Assembly (NCBI GenBank): GCA_963611165.1
Contig: CAVDQG010000019.1
Location: forward strand, 1 to 32,800
Source: SIG603 sp963611165
Lineage (GTDB): Bacteria; Bacillota; Clostridia; Oscillospirales; Acutalibacteraceae
Reading direction: 5' to 3'
DNA length: 32,800 bases
The position numbers were made by a program, and so were the translations under genes. The first letter of the stretch is position 1; each line of letters opens with the position of its first letter. Of the stretch, positions 13,544 through 20,808 are shown piece after piece. The notes below the pieces were generated by a model. It made no database searches, was not told the DNA's origin, and worked only from the letters and a program-made list of their open reading frames with translations.

Positions 13544-14995
13544 TTAATCTTCGTCCTCTACGAACTCAGCCGCACTCATACCGGCGATGCGTCCTGTGTT
13601 GACAGCAAATCCCATTGAGTTGCCGGGAAGCAAGAACATGTAGCTGTCGTCGTAAATGTTGCAAGCGTCTGCACCTGCCGCATAAAGTCCCGGTACCGGC
13701 TCGAAGTCCTTGTCACAAGCCTCGCAGTTCTCGTTGATACGGATTCCGCCGACCGTGCCGTATCCGCCCGGACGGATTCTTGCTGCATAGAACGGAGCCT
13801 TAACGATAGGTCTTAAGTATCTTGAATCCTTGAAGAACTCCTCGTCACGGCTGTCGCAGAAATCGTTGTACTCGTCAACTGTATCGACAAGATTCTCCTC
13901 GTTGATTCCAGCCATCTGGGCAAGCTCCTCGATTGAGTCTGCAATGAACAGTCCCTTGTTTCCGTTCTCCTGAGCCATCTTAACAGCTTCCTTAAAATCG
14001 GAAACATCAGGATCGGGGCGAACCATGCAAATGTTGTCTACGCCGTTCTTCATGTAGTACTTAGCGATTGAGGAGTCGATGATGCTGATGCAGGTTCTGT
14101 CCTTCTGATGAGAAACAACATTGGAAAGATATGTTGAGTTCTGCATGTGGTCTTCGTTCATAACACGCTTACCGTTGAGGTTAACAAGAAGGTTAGGCTG
14201 TCCCATAATATTAGCTACGCTGCCTGGGAGATCGTCGATGCCTTCGATTGAAGCTGCCTGCTCGATTCTGACAGGAAGGTGGTCTGCGCCGGCTTCCCAA
14301 GCCATACGAAGTCCGTCGCCCATGATTCCCGGAATAGCGAAGTTGAACATATCCTGTCCGTGCTTATAGCCTGTTTCCTTCTCGATGAACTCCTTGTTGC
14401 ATCCTGCGCCGCCTGTGCAGACGATAGCCGCCTTACACTCGATTTCAATCTCCTTGCCGTCCTTGTCTGTAGCAAGAACACCTGCAACCTTGCCGTCCTT
14501 CATGATGATTTTCTTTGCCGGCGTCTCAAGAAGAACCTTAACACCGAGCTCCTGAGCCTTTGCATAAAGAGCCTTGTTCATAAACGATGCCGCTCTCGGG
14601 CCGATTCCCTGATCGGTCTTAACAATGTGCCATGTCGGCTCAGACTTCGGGAAGTAGCGATAGGCACCCTCAAACTCTACGCCCATATCCTCAAGCCACT
14701 CGATTGTGTCTGCCGACTGCTCGAAATAACGCTTAACAAGTCTTGCGTCGACATTGTAGTGAGTGTATTCCATGAACATGTTGAATGCTTTCTCAACTGT
14801 TATATCTTCCATCTGGCGCTTCTGATACTTTGTGCCGATGCCGAGCGGGCCCATTCCCATGTTAGCTGCTCCGCCTATTGCTGCGGCTTTCTCGAGAACG
14901 ATAACCTCTGCTCCGTCCTCTGCTGCCTGTACGGCTGCCGATAAGCCTGAAGGGCCGCCTGCGATAACTACTATCTGTGTTTCATAATCTGCCAT
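13544..14995 (-). CDS. FAD-dependent reductase, fumarate reductase flavoprotein type (FAD_binding_2)
   Basis: The 483-residue product begins with a dinucleotide fold (VVIAGGPSGLSAAVQAAEDGAEVIVLEK in two pieces near residues 8-36) and GGAANMG. It ends with GGIRINENCEA...GLYAAGADAC...LPGNSMGFAVNTGRIAG, the closing FAD contact of fumarate reductase, urocanate reductase and ketosteroid dehydrogenase relatives. No haem or FMN-attachment domain is present, so electrons must come from a partner, for which the Nuo-like pair downstream is well placed. The ATG at 14995 has GGTGAGG upstream. It is the first gene after operator B and a -10 at 15046-15041. It probably reduces an activated C=C bond of an aglycone or sugar-derived enone (inference). 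Confidence 0.85.
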   Translation of the reverse strand: MADYETQIVVIAGGPSGLSAAVQAAEDGAEVIVLEKAAAIGGAANMGMGPLGIGTKYQKRQMEDITVEKAFNMFMEYTHYNVDARLVKRYFEQSADTIEWLEDMGVEFEGAYRYFPKSEPTWHIVKTDQGIGPRAASFMNKALYAKAQELGVKVLLETPAKKIIMKDGKVAGVLATDKDGKEIEIECKAAIVCTGGAGCNKEFIEKETGYKHGQDMFNFAIPGIMGDGLRMAWEAGADHLPVRIEQAASIEGIDDLPGSVANIMGQPNLLVNLNGKRVMNEDHMQNSTYLSNVVSHQKDRTCISIIDSSIAKYYMKNGVDNICMVRPDPDVSDFKEAVKMAQENGNKGLFIADSIEELAQMAGINEENLVDTVDEYNDFCDSRDEEFFKDSRYLRPIVKAPFYAARIRPGGYGTVGGIRINENCEACDKDFEPVPGLYAAGADACNIYDDSYMFLLPGNSMGFAVNTGRIAGMSAAEFVEDED

Positions 14996-15040
14996 AATTT
15001 TATCCTCACCTTTCATGAAAATATCTCTTGATTTGTCTTA

Positions 15041-15046
15041 ATTTTA
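15041..15046 (-). promoter_or_regulatory. -10 element of the reductase/Nuo-like operon
   Basis: Minus-strand TAAAAT about 46 bp before the ATG at 14995, without a consensus -35. The centre of operator B is 101.5 bp upstream, matching the other two promoters. Confidence 0.45.
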
Positions 15047-15130
15047 GTCGATTTAAGAGAAATCAAATACACTTTATTTAAGCTGATATATTTTCTTTTT
15101 TATCCTGATTTTTATCTTCAAAAAAACCTA

Positions 15131-15159
15131 GGACAAAAAAGCTAATGGCTTTTTTGCTC
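15131..15159. promoter_or_regulatory. Shared operator, site B
   Basis: GGACAAAAAA, nine bases (GCTAATGGC), TTTTTTGCTC: a 29-bp near-palindrome with the same layout as sites A and C. The right arm differs from a perfect mirror at two bases, and site C has the same TTTTTTGCTC arm. It lies upstream of the FAD-dependent reductase operon, in the 316-bp gap after the C-glycoside genes. Confidence 0.65.
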
Positions 15160-15205
15160 TCGCCGTTTTGCTCATGTCAAATTTAAGGAAATTTTGCCGT
15201 TTAAG

Positions 15206-15245
15206 AAAAAAGAAGCAACCTTCTTTAAAGAAAGCTGCCTCTTTT
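15206..15245 (-). terminator. Terminator of the C-glycoside deglycosidase operon
   Basis: A long imperfect stem around TTTAAA, with AAAAAGA on one side and TCTTTTT on the other. The minus strand leaves it through TTTTTT. It is about 67 bp beyond the stop at 15312. Confidence 0.75.
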
Positions 15246-15311
15246 TGATATATGTGATGATATGTAAAGGTAACTTGGGAGGAGCTACCCTCTGCGGTGT
15301 AATCTAATTAA

Positions 15312-16367
15312 TCAGCCCTCGATAGCTCTTCTGAGTGCCTCCTGATGACGGCGAACCTGCTCGATGCTGTCAACTCCGACATCTCTTAAGTGCTCTCCGC
15401 CCTCGTACTCACTGCTGAGGAAGCCCTTGTAGCCTGCTTTCTTGAATGCCTCTACAACCTCGGGGATTGCTACTGCAGTCTCGACATAGTCCTCGTGAAC
15501 ATTATAGAACTTTGCGTGAGTGTGGAAGATATAATCAATGTTATCGATTATATCCTGAGGCTCACTCCAAGAATATGTGAATGATGCACCTGCATACCAA
15601 CGGTCAGCGTCATTGCCGCCTGCGGCTTCGATAGCGTCGTTCATTTCCTTCATGCCGTTAGCCATGCGGTATTCCATGTTTGCTTTGCCGAGGTTAAGGT
15701 CATATTTAATCTTTGTGAAGCCCTTTGCGATTCTCTGTGCATAGCAATCGTCTACAATCTTTATGCACTCCTCTGAAGCGCCCATTCTTCTTGCTTTGTC
15801 TCTGACAACATCGGGAATGTTCTTGCAGAAAATGCCCATGTCAGGAATAAAGCCGAAGTACTTTGTGCCTGTGCGGTTGATCATCTCCATGTAACCGTCT
15901 GCCCAGCCTGAATTGAGTGAGAACGGAGCATGAACCTCAAGACCTATCTTAACGCCCATTTTCTCTGCATACTCAAGGCTTCCCTCGATAACGTCCATAG
16001 GAGTGGAAACGAGTGTGCGAAGATTGTGGAATCCGAGAAGTGAAGCAAGACGAATGTCTCTCTTCATCATATTGACCTGTTCGCCGAGTGACAAAGTTCT
16101 GTTGTCGTAAATTCTGTTCTCCAAAAATGCGTCATAGCAGGACGGCTCAAGACCATACTTATCGAGCCAGCCGAACCACTGTGCTCTGAATTCTTCTGTT
16201 TCAATCGGAAGCGGAAAACGCTTAATCATCTGCTCAGCCAAAAGCTCAACGCCTGTAGCTCCTGTCTTTGCGGTCTCTCGAAGGCAGCCCTCAAGATCAA
16301 GCTTTCCGTCATAATATTCGTCCTGATAGCTGTAAAGAGAAATACTTCTTTTAACGTCGTGACTCAT
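15312..16367 (-). CDS. dgpC: C-glycoside deglycosidase alpha subunit-like TIM barrel (sugar phosphate isomerase/epimerase family)
   Basis: The 351-residue product has the AP-endonuclease-2 type TIM barrel. Candidate metal ligands sit at barrel strand ends: Glu144 (GLEVHAP, with His146 two residues on), Asp176 (FIPDMGIF), His282/284 (FHTHAKF) and Glu320 (SSEYEGG). In characterised C-glycoside deglycosidases a divalent-metal barrel of this family pairs with a small beta subunit to break the C-C bond between a 3-oxo-sugar and a flavonoid. Here the small-subunit gene ends 14 bp upstream and the dehydrogenase comes before it. The ATG at 16367 follows AAGGAGGAG. The letters dgpB/dgpC follow the puerarin system as I recall it. 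The aglycone cannot be predicted. A plain sugar epimerase is the alternative, less likely with the beta subunit present. Confidence 0.75.
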   Translation of the reverse strand: MSHDVKRSISLYSYQDEYYDGKLDLEGCLRETAKTGATGVELLAEQMIKRFPLPIETEEFRAQWFGWLDKYGLEPSCYDAFLENRIYDNRTLSLGEQVNMMKRDIRLASLLGFHNLRTLVSTPMDVIEGSLEYAEKMGVKIGLEVHAPFSLNSGWADGYMEMINRTGTKYFGFIPDMGIFCKNIPDVVRDKARRMGASEECIKIVDDCYAQRIAKGFTKIKYDLNLGKANMEYRMANGMKEMNDAIEAAGGNDADRWYAGASFTYSWSEPQDIIDNIDYIFHTHAKFYNVHEDYVETAVAIPEVVEAFKKAGYKGFLSSEYEGGEHLRDVGVDSIEQVRRHQEALRRAIEG

Positions 16368-16381
16368 CTTTTAGCTCCTCC

Positions 16382-16777
16382 TTATTCGATTACAAAGTCT
16401 GCGTCGCAGTCCGCTTCAATCTGGAACGGCATGTACGACGGTGCAATAACCTGTCTTGCATGAATGTGGTGGTTTCCTTTTGAAAGTCCGCCTTCTTTTA
16501 CTACGGACACTTTTGCGAACTCTCCGAATTCCCAGCGATAATCGGAATCGACAACCGTGCGCATCTCTTCGAGTGTGAATGTCTCACCGTTTACAGTGAA
16601 TCTGATGTCCTCTCGCTTAACATCCTCTCCGTCAACATTAACCTTAATGTCCCTAACGATAGAAAGTGTAATTCCGCGATAATACTGAGCCTTAAACTTG
16701 AACTCGTAACCTGTTACAAGTCCGTCTTTTTCTGTATTTTTAAATCCGTTTGGATCAAAAATCTGTCTTGCAGCCAT
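16382..16777 (-). CDS. dgpB: C-glycoside deglycosidase beta subunit-like protein (DUF6379 type)
   Basis: The 131-residue product matches the pattern I know for the small subunit of C-deglycosylation enzymes: an early FDPNGFKN, then YYRGITLSIVRDI, VNVDGEDVKREDIRFTVNG, TLEEM near residue 73, WEFGEFAKV, GGLSKGNHHI and a late PSYMPFQIE. These proteins are beta-sandwich lids that complete the active site of the TIM-barrel alpha subunit. They have few other known roles, so this gene is the strongest pointer to C-glycoside metabolism here. The ATG at 16777 has CGAGGA upstream. It sits between the dehydrogenase and the barrel gene, the A-B-C order of the puerarin cluster. The assignment rests on recalled family pattern, not on a search. 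Confidence 0.75.
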   Translation of the reverse strand: MAARQIFDPNGFKNTEKDGLVTGYEFKFKAQYYRGITLSIVRDIKVNVDGEDVKREDIRFTVNGETFTLEEMRTVVDSDYRWEFGEFAKVSVVKEGGLSKGNHHIHARQVIAPSYMPFQIEADCDADFVIE

Positions 16778-16819
16778 TTTAATTCCTCGCTTTCTTCTGA
16801 TTTAAGCTTCATCTATGTC

Positions 16820-16857
16820 AAGAACGTCGGAATGCCTATGTAGCTGCCGACGTTCTT
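16820..16857 (-). other. Intercistronic hairpin without U-run
   Basis: AAGAACGTCGG (16820-16830) pairs perfectly with CCGACGTTCTT (16847-16857) in the 97-bp gap between the dehydrogenase and the beta subunit gene. There is no T-run on the minus strand. It may separate or stabilise the mRNA parts so that enzyme levels differ. Confidence 0.6.
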
Positions 16858-16874
16858 CTCAGTTCTTAAGAAAA

Positions 16875-17987
16875 TTAGTCAAAGAAAACTTCTTTGCCTG
16901 TCTCAGCAGACTCGTAGATAGCCTCGAGAATCTGTGTGACAACAAATGCCTGCTCAGGCTTTACGAGCGGATCTGTGTCGTTGATGATTGCGTTTAACCA
17001 CTGCTCCTGCTCTCTTACTGCCTCTGCCGATGCACCACCCTCGAAGAAGTCAACTGAAATTCCCGGTGAGATAATCTTCTCCATAAGCTGGTTATGCTCA
17101 ACATTGTTGAAGATGAGCTCATCCTTCGGATAGCTTCCGCCGTGGTGAATCTCTGCGCCGCCCTTTGTTCCGCAAAGTGTTGTGGATGCTTCCATGGACT
17201 TGAGTATGTTAAGTGCCCATGATGCCTCAAGGTAGATTGTTGCACCGTTCTTCATCTTGATGAAACCGAATGCGGAGTCCTCAACCTCGAATGTCTTAGG
17301 ATCCCAGGGACCAAATACGTTGCCTGCGGGGCCGTCCTCCTGGCGACCGAGCTTATAGAATACCTGTCCTGATACGGAAGCCGGCTCGTAGTTGTTCATC
17401 ATCCAAAGTGTGATATCAAGTGCGTGTGTTCCGATATCGATAAGAGGACCGCCGCCCTGAAGTGCCTTATTCGGGAATACGCCCCATGTCGGAACTGCTC
17501 TTCTTCTGATTGCGTGTGCCTTTGCAAAATAGACCTCGCCGAGTTCGCCGTCCTCGCATGCTGCGTGAAGTGTCTGTGTGTCGTCACGAAGACGGTTCTG
17601 GTAACCGATTGTGAACTTCTTGCCGGACTTCTTCCAAGCGTCGATCATCTTCTTGGCGTCTGCTGTGCAGTGTGCCATAGGCTTCTCGCACATAACGTGC
17701 TTGCCTGCCTCAAAAGCTGCTACTGTGATTGGGCAGTGAGCTACGTTAGGTGTACAAACATGAACTACATCAATCTCGATGCTCTTGTCTGCGAGCATTT
17801 CCTTGTAATCGGTATATACCTTTGCGTCAGGTGTACCGTAGTCCTTAGCCGCCTTCTCTGCTCTCTCGGGAATGATGTCGCAGAAAGCTACCATTTCTGC
17901 TTTATCAGACTGTGTTTTGATGGATGGCATGTGCTTCTGATTTGCAATTCCGCCGCATCCGACGATTGCGATTCTTAATTTTGACAT
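16875..17987 (-). CDS. dgpA: Gfo/Idh/MocA-family glycoside 3-dehydrogenase (DgpA-like)
   Basis: The 370-residue product has an N-terminal NAD(P) fold (VGCGGIAN near 9-16), CEKPMAH near 100 (the conserved EKP step) and GGGPLIDIGTHALDITLWM near 185-203, which supplies the catalytic Asp/His of the family. In the puerarin pathway a protein of this family oxidises the C3-hydroxyl of the C-linked glucose, which makes the C-C bond cleavable by the DgpB/DgpC pair. The same three genes occur here in the same order. The gene is the first after operator C and a TATAAT. AAGGAG stands ahead of the ATG at 17987. Other members oxidise free inositols or sugars, so substrate identity is inferred from context. 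Confidence 0.8.
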   Translation of the reverse strand: MSKLRIAIVGCGGIANQKHMPSIKTQSDKAEMVAFCDIIPERAEKAAKDYGTPDAKVYTDYKEMLADKSIEIDVVHVCTPNVAHCPITVAAFEAGKHVMCEKPMAHCTADAKKMIDAWKKSGKKFTIGYQNRLRDDTQTLHAACEDGELGEVYFAKAHAIRRRAVPTWGVFPNKALQGGGPLIDIGTHALDITLWMMNNYEPASVSGQVFYKLGRQEDGPAGNVFGPWDPKTFEVEDSAFGFIKMKNGATIYLEASWALNILKSMEASTTLCGTKGGAEIHHGGSYPKDELIFNNVEHNQLMEKIISPGISVDFFEGGASAEAVREQEQWLNAIINDTDPLVKPEQAFVVTQILEAIYESAETGKEVFFD

Positions 17988-18076
17988 GGTTTTCGCACTC
18001 CTTATATTAATTGGTTTTTAGTTTTCCTCTTAATTTTAATACGGTTCATCAAGAGGCGGGTTTCATTTACAATTAG

Positions 18077-18082
18077 ATTATA
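18077..18082 (-). promoter_or_regulatory. -10 element of the C-glycoside operon
   Basis: Minus-strand TATAAT about 90 bp before the ATG at 17987. At 17 bp upstream there is AAGCGA, not a -35 consensus. The centre of operator C is 100.5 bp upstream, exactly as at the promoter near 5660. Confidence 0.5.
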
Positions 18083-18165
18083 TGTATTTTTTCCGTTTCT
18101 CGCTTTATTTAAATTTACCCGTTTTCATTCAGTCTTATTGTTATTTTTTTTGCAAATCAAAATTA

Positions 18166-18194
18166 CGACAAAAAAAGACATATCTTTTTTGCTC
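18166..18194. promoter_or_regulatory. Shared operator, site C
   Basis: CGACAAAAAA, nine bases (AGACATATC), TTTTTTGCTC: same 10-9-10 layout as sites A and B. A further half-site-like AT run (TTATTTTTTTTGC at 18140-18152) lies toward the gene, with a comparable run at site A. The rest of the 317-bp gap 17988-18304 holds the -10 element and the terminator of the next operon. Confidence 0.65.
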
Positions 18195-18244
18195 TTTCGC
18201 CCAAAACACAAAAATCAGGGAGTTTTCAGGTTAACAAGTTGAAA

Positions 18245-18284
18245 ATAAAAGAACTCCGACGCACAAGACAATGCATCAGAGTTC
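18245..18284 (-). terminator. Terminator of the SGNH/CPBP operon
   Basis: GAACTCCGACGCA (18251-18263) pairs with TGCATCAGAGTTC (18272-18284). The two apparent C-A mismatches become U-G wobbles in the minus-strand RNA, so the stem works only in that direction. It is followed by TTTTATTTT and lies 20 bp after the stop at 18305. Confidence 0.8.
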
Positions 18285-18304
18285 CTTAACAAATATATTA
18301 TAGT

Positions 18305-19333
18305 TTACATGGCTTCCTTGTCACGCTTTTTCTGATTCGGATTTCTCGAACCGCGAACATTCGTGACCTTCTCCTCGTCCTCGTCCCACTCGAGTCTGCG
18401 GCAACGCAGTAAATACATAACCGCCGTGAGAATAATGAGGCTCATTCCGACAATTCCTCCGGCACTCGGGCCAAGAATGAAGAACTGCGGGTCGGTGACG
18501 GAATATTTGTCTATGTTGATGAAATAAAATCCGTAGTCATAGCTGCTCAGTACTCCGCTCATGAAAAGAGCAGACGGAATTACGCTTCCGATTCTCAGTG
18601 CAAAATAAGAGGAAATCACACTAAGCGAAGTGAAATAAAGGAATGTGAGCACAATTCCTATAAGCACGTATTTGGCACTTCTTCCGCCTATGCAATATCC
18701 GTTGTATCCGAGGAAAACAAGCGGAACATACCAGAGACTTCTCAAAAGTCCGACAAAAAGCGGAGCTTTCACCGTGCCGTATTTGTTGGTAAACTTCTGA
18801 AGCAAAAAGCCGGACCAGCCGAGCTCACTCGCAAGAGTGAAGACAACGGACAAAAGCGGAGCCAAAGCAAAGCCCATGATTGTTCTTGCGTAGAACGAGC
18901 CGAGTGCGGCATTGAACTCCACGGGTTCTTCAGCTGTAGAGAGTGTGTCCTGTAAAAGCTTTACATAGCTTGTTGCCTGTAAATCAACCTTGTCGCCGCC
19001 GACAAAGAAGAAATAGAACGCAATTCCGCAAAGCACAAGCACGGGGCCCAAGAAATAAGAAACAATATACTTAAATATATTGTGTCTCAAATTCGGCTTG
19101 AATCTGAAGTTCTCGAACCCGTCCCCGTTGAGCATTCTCATAACAAGAGAACCTGCAAGCGGCATGAGCATCATCACGGAGACAACCGTACTGCTCTGCG
19201 TGAGTGCCGTAGTTCCCGTTATGTAGCCGACAAAAATCAAAAACCAAGCCGCCAAAAATGTTATAAGGACAAAGCCGACAATACTCCTCGAGTTATCGTC
19301 AAGACCGTTTATCCACTTTTTTACTTTACTCAT
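18305..19333 (-). CDS. CPBP/CAAX-protease-like membrane protein lacking catalytic residues
   Basis: The 342-residue product has about eight hydrophobic segments and a charged C-terminal tail. Residues 169-176 read SELGWSGF where active CPBP proteins have EExxWRGF-like EExxxR, and LLRSLWYVP near 197-204 has Tyr202 where the conserved His of FxxxH would stand. The fold is recognisable but the first Glu, the Arg and the His are all replaced, so proteolysis is unlikely. A binding, immunity or scaffold role is possible. It follows the SGNH hydrolase gene by 28 bp and shares its promoter. The ATG at 19333 has AAAGG upstream. Confidence 0.7.
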   Translation of the reverse strand: MSKVKKWINGLDDNSRSIVGFVLITFLAAWFLIFVGYITGTTALTQSSTVVSVMMLMPLAGSLVMRMLNGDGFENFRFKPNLRHNIFKYIVSYFLGPVLVLCGIAFYFFFVGGDKVDLQATSYVKLLQDTLSTAEEPVEFNAALGSFYARTIMGFALAPLLSVVFTLASELGWSGFLLQKFTNKYGTVKAPLFVGLLRSLWYVPLVFLGYNGYCIGGRSAKYVLIGIVLTFLYFTSLSVISSYFALRIGSVIPSALFMSGVLSSYDYGFYFINIDKYSVTDPQFFILGPSAGGIVGMSLIILTAVMYLLRCRRLEWDEDEEKVTNVRGSRNPNQKKRDKEAM

Positions 19334-19361
19334 TGTGAAAAATACCTTTCAGTTAAAAATG

Positions 19362-20528
19362 CTATCTCAAAAGCTCATCGGGCACGGCGTCTGCCATAGC
19401 CTTATATGCCTTATCGGACGGATGAAGGTGGTCGCCGCTGTCGAAGCCCTCGGCAAATCTTCTGGGGTCACTCGGGTCGGCGAGCACTTTTGCAAAATCA
19501 ATACAGCCGTCAAATTTATCGGAGGAACGAAGCCATTCGTTATACTCGCTTTTTATGTCCTCACGGAAATCGGCGTATGTTCTCCAGCCAAAAATCGGGA
19601 GTAATGTTCCGCTGTAAACGGACAATCCCAAATCTCGGCAGTTCTTTATATACATGCTTTCAACGGCGTCAGCCATTTCCTTGGCAGTTGGCAAATCGGA
19701 CATCGGTCTGAAACGGTTTAGCTCCACTCCCACAGGGTGAATTATATCGTTTATACCGTGCTGGATAATCACTCGGTCGGCTCCTGAGGCCTCAAATTCA
19801 TGAAGTCGCTTCTCGCCCTTCATTCCGTAGGAAACATAGGTGATGCAGTCGTATTCACGCAAAATTCTCGTACCGCTTGCGGCTCTTCTTATTATGGAAA
19901 TATCTCTGAAGCCGTCTCTCCATGCACGCATGGCAAGATAATCGGGCCATGACTGAGCGGTGATGGAATCACCGAAACAAACAAGTGCGTGGTTTTTCTC
20001 CTCGGTGAAAATATCAACCTCACTGACAAAATATACCCAAGAAAAGGACTTCGAGAAATTCGGATCAAGCTCCCCATTTTCAGATTCGTCGCCGTAAGCG
20101 TAAAAGCCCTTTGAAATAGGCCCCGTTATTCTTGTGCCGGCATTCATCTGCGTGTAGTCGGCAAAGTAAAGCGAAACGCTCAGTCTGTCACCTGCCGTAA
20201 CATCAAATGAAACTTCGTCGGTCAAAATTTCCTCTCCCGCCGCTATCTCAAACGAACGCTCACCCTCAAATGTAAGCGGAACAATCGACGCAGTATCTAC
20301 CGCACTGTCGGATGTCGCTTTTGCGATAAAGAGCTTTGATACCTTTACATTCTCCGTACCCGTGATATTCGAGAGTCGGATTCTGATTTTGTTTCCCGAG
20401 AAGACTGATTTAAACGGGTATCTCAATGTGATATCCTTTGCGTAAGCCGCAGGAAGTCTGTCGGTTGTCGAAATTGCATTGCCCCAAACGGCAACCCATT
20501 TTGAAAACTGTTTGTCGTTGTTAGTCAT
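19362..20528 (-). CDS. SGNH/GDSL-type hydrolase
   Basis: The 388-residue cytoplasmic protein has no signal peptide. An N-terminal beta-rich half (about 1-180) precedes an SGNH domain with the nucleophile in CFGDSITAQ, HGINDI as the Asn/Asp block and DHLHPSD as the Asp-His pair. Such two-part proteins deacylate or deesterify carbohydrates or natural products. A role in removing acyl groups from plant glycosides would suit the neighbouring island, but nothing in the sequence proves it. I start at the ATG 20528 because AGGAGTGG precedes it and the promoter -10 is only about 32 bp upstream, which rules out the longer frame beginning at 20657. Confidence 0.82.
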   Translation of the reverse strand: MTNNDKQFSKWVAVWGNAISTTDRLPAAYAKDITLRYPFKSVFSGNKIRIRLSNITGTENVKVSKLFIAKATSDSAVDTASIVPLTFEGERSFEIAAGEEILTDEVSFDVTAGDRLSVSLYFADYTQMNAGTRITGPISKGFYAYGDESENGELDPNFSKSFSWVYFVSEVDIFTEEKNHALVCFGDSITAQSWPDYLAMRAWRDGFRDISIIRRAASGTRILREYDCITYVSYGMKGEKRLHEFEASGADRVIIQHGINDIIHPVGVELNRFRPMSDLPTAKEMADAVESMYIKNCRDLGLSVYSGTLLPIFGWRTYADFREDIKSEYNEWLRSSDKFDGCIDFAKVLADPSDPRRFAEGFDSGDHLHPSDKAYKAMADAVPDELLR

Positions 20529-20559
20529 AAGGCCACTCCTATTCTTTCTTAACCCAGTA

Positions 20560-20587
20560 ATTATAGCATACGAAACGCCGTTTTCAA
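20560..20587 (-). promoter_or_regulatory. Promoter of the SGNH/CPBP operon
   Basis: Minus-strand TTGAAA (20587-20582), 16 bp, TATAAT (20565-20560) with TG at the extended -10 position. It is a complete sigma-A type promoter, unlike the operator-linked promoters of the island. The rest of 20588-20808 is AT-rich leader between divergent genes. I see no clear plus-strand promoter there. Confidence 0.7.
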
Positions 20588-20808
20588 AGAATTTATTTAT
20601 AAAAGAGCAAAAATCCGAGTCGTTCCCGGTAATACATTTTGTGTTTAGACTTATCATCTATACAATATTTGGCATAATTTGATTAAGCACGAAAAAATTT
20701 ATTTTTCTGTGCAAAATTTTAATTTTACTGATGATTTTTATTTACATTTATGTTAAAATGTGCTTGAAAGTGAATTAATGATTCTTTAACTTTTAATGAG
20801 GTAATATT

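Noticed and set aside
13075..15016. Bile-acid-inducible (bai) operon
   Set aside because: A SnoaL-like protein, an MFS carrier and a flavoprotein recall baiE, baiG and bai flavoproteins, but no baiB, baiF or baiCD-like gene is near and the linked genes point to glycosides.
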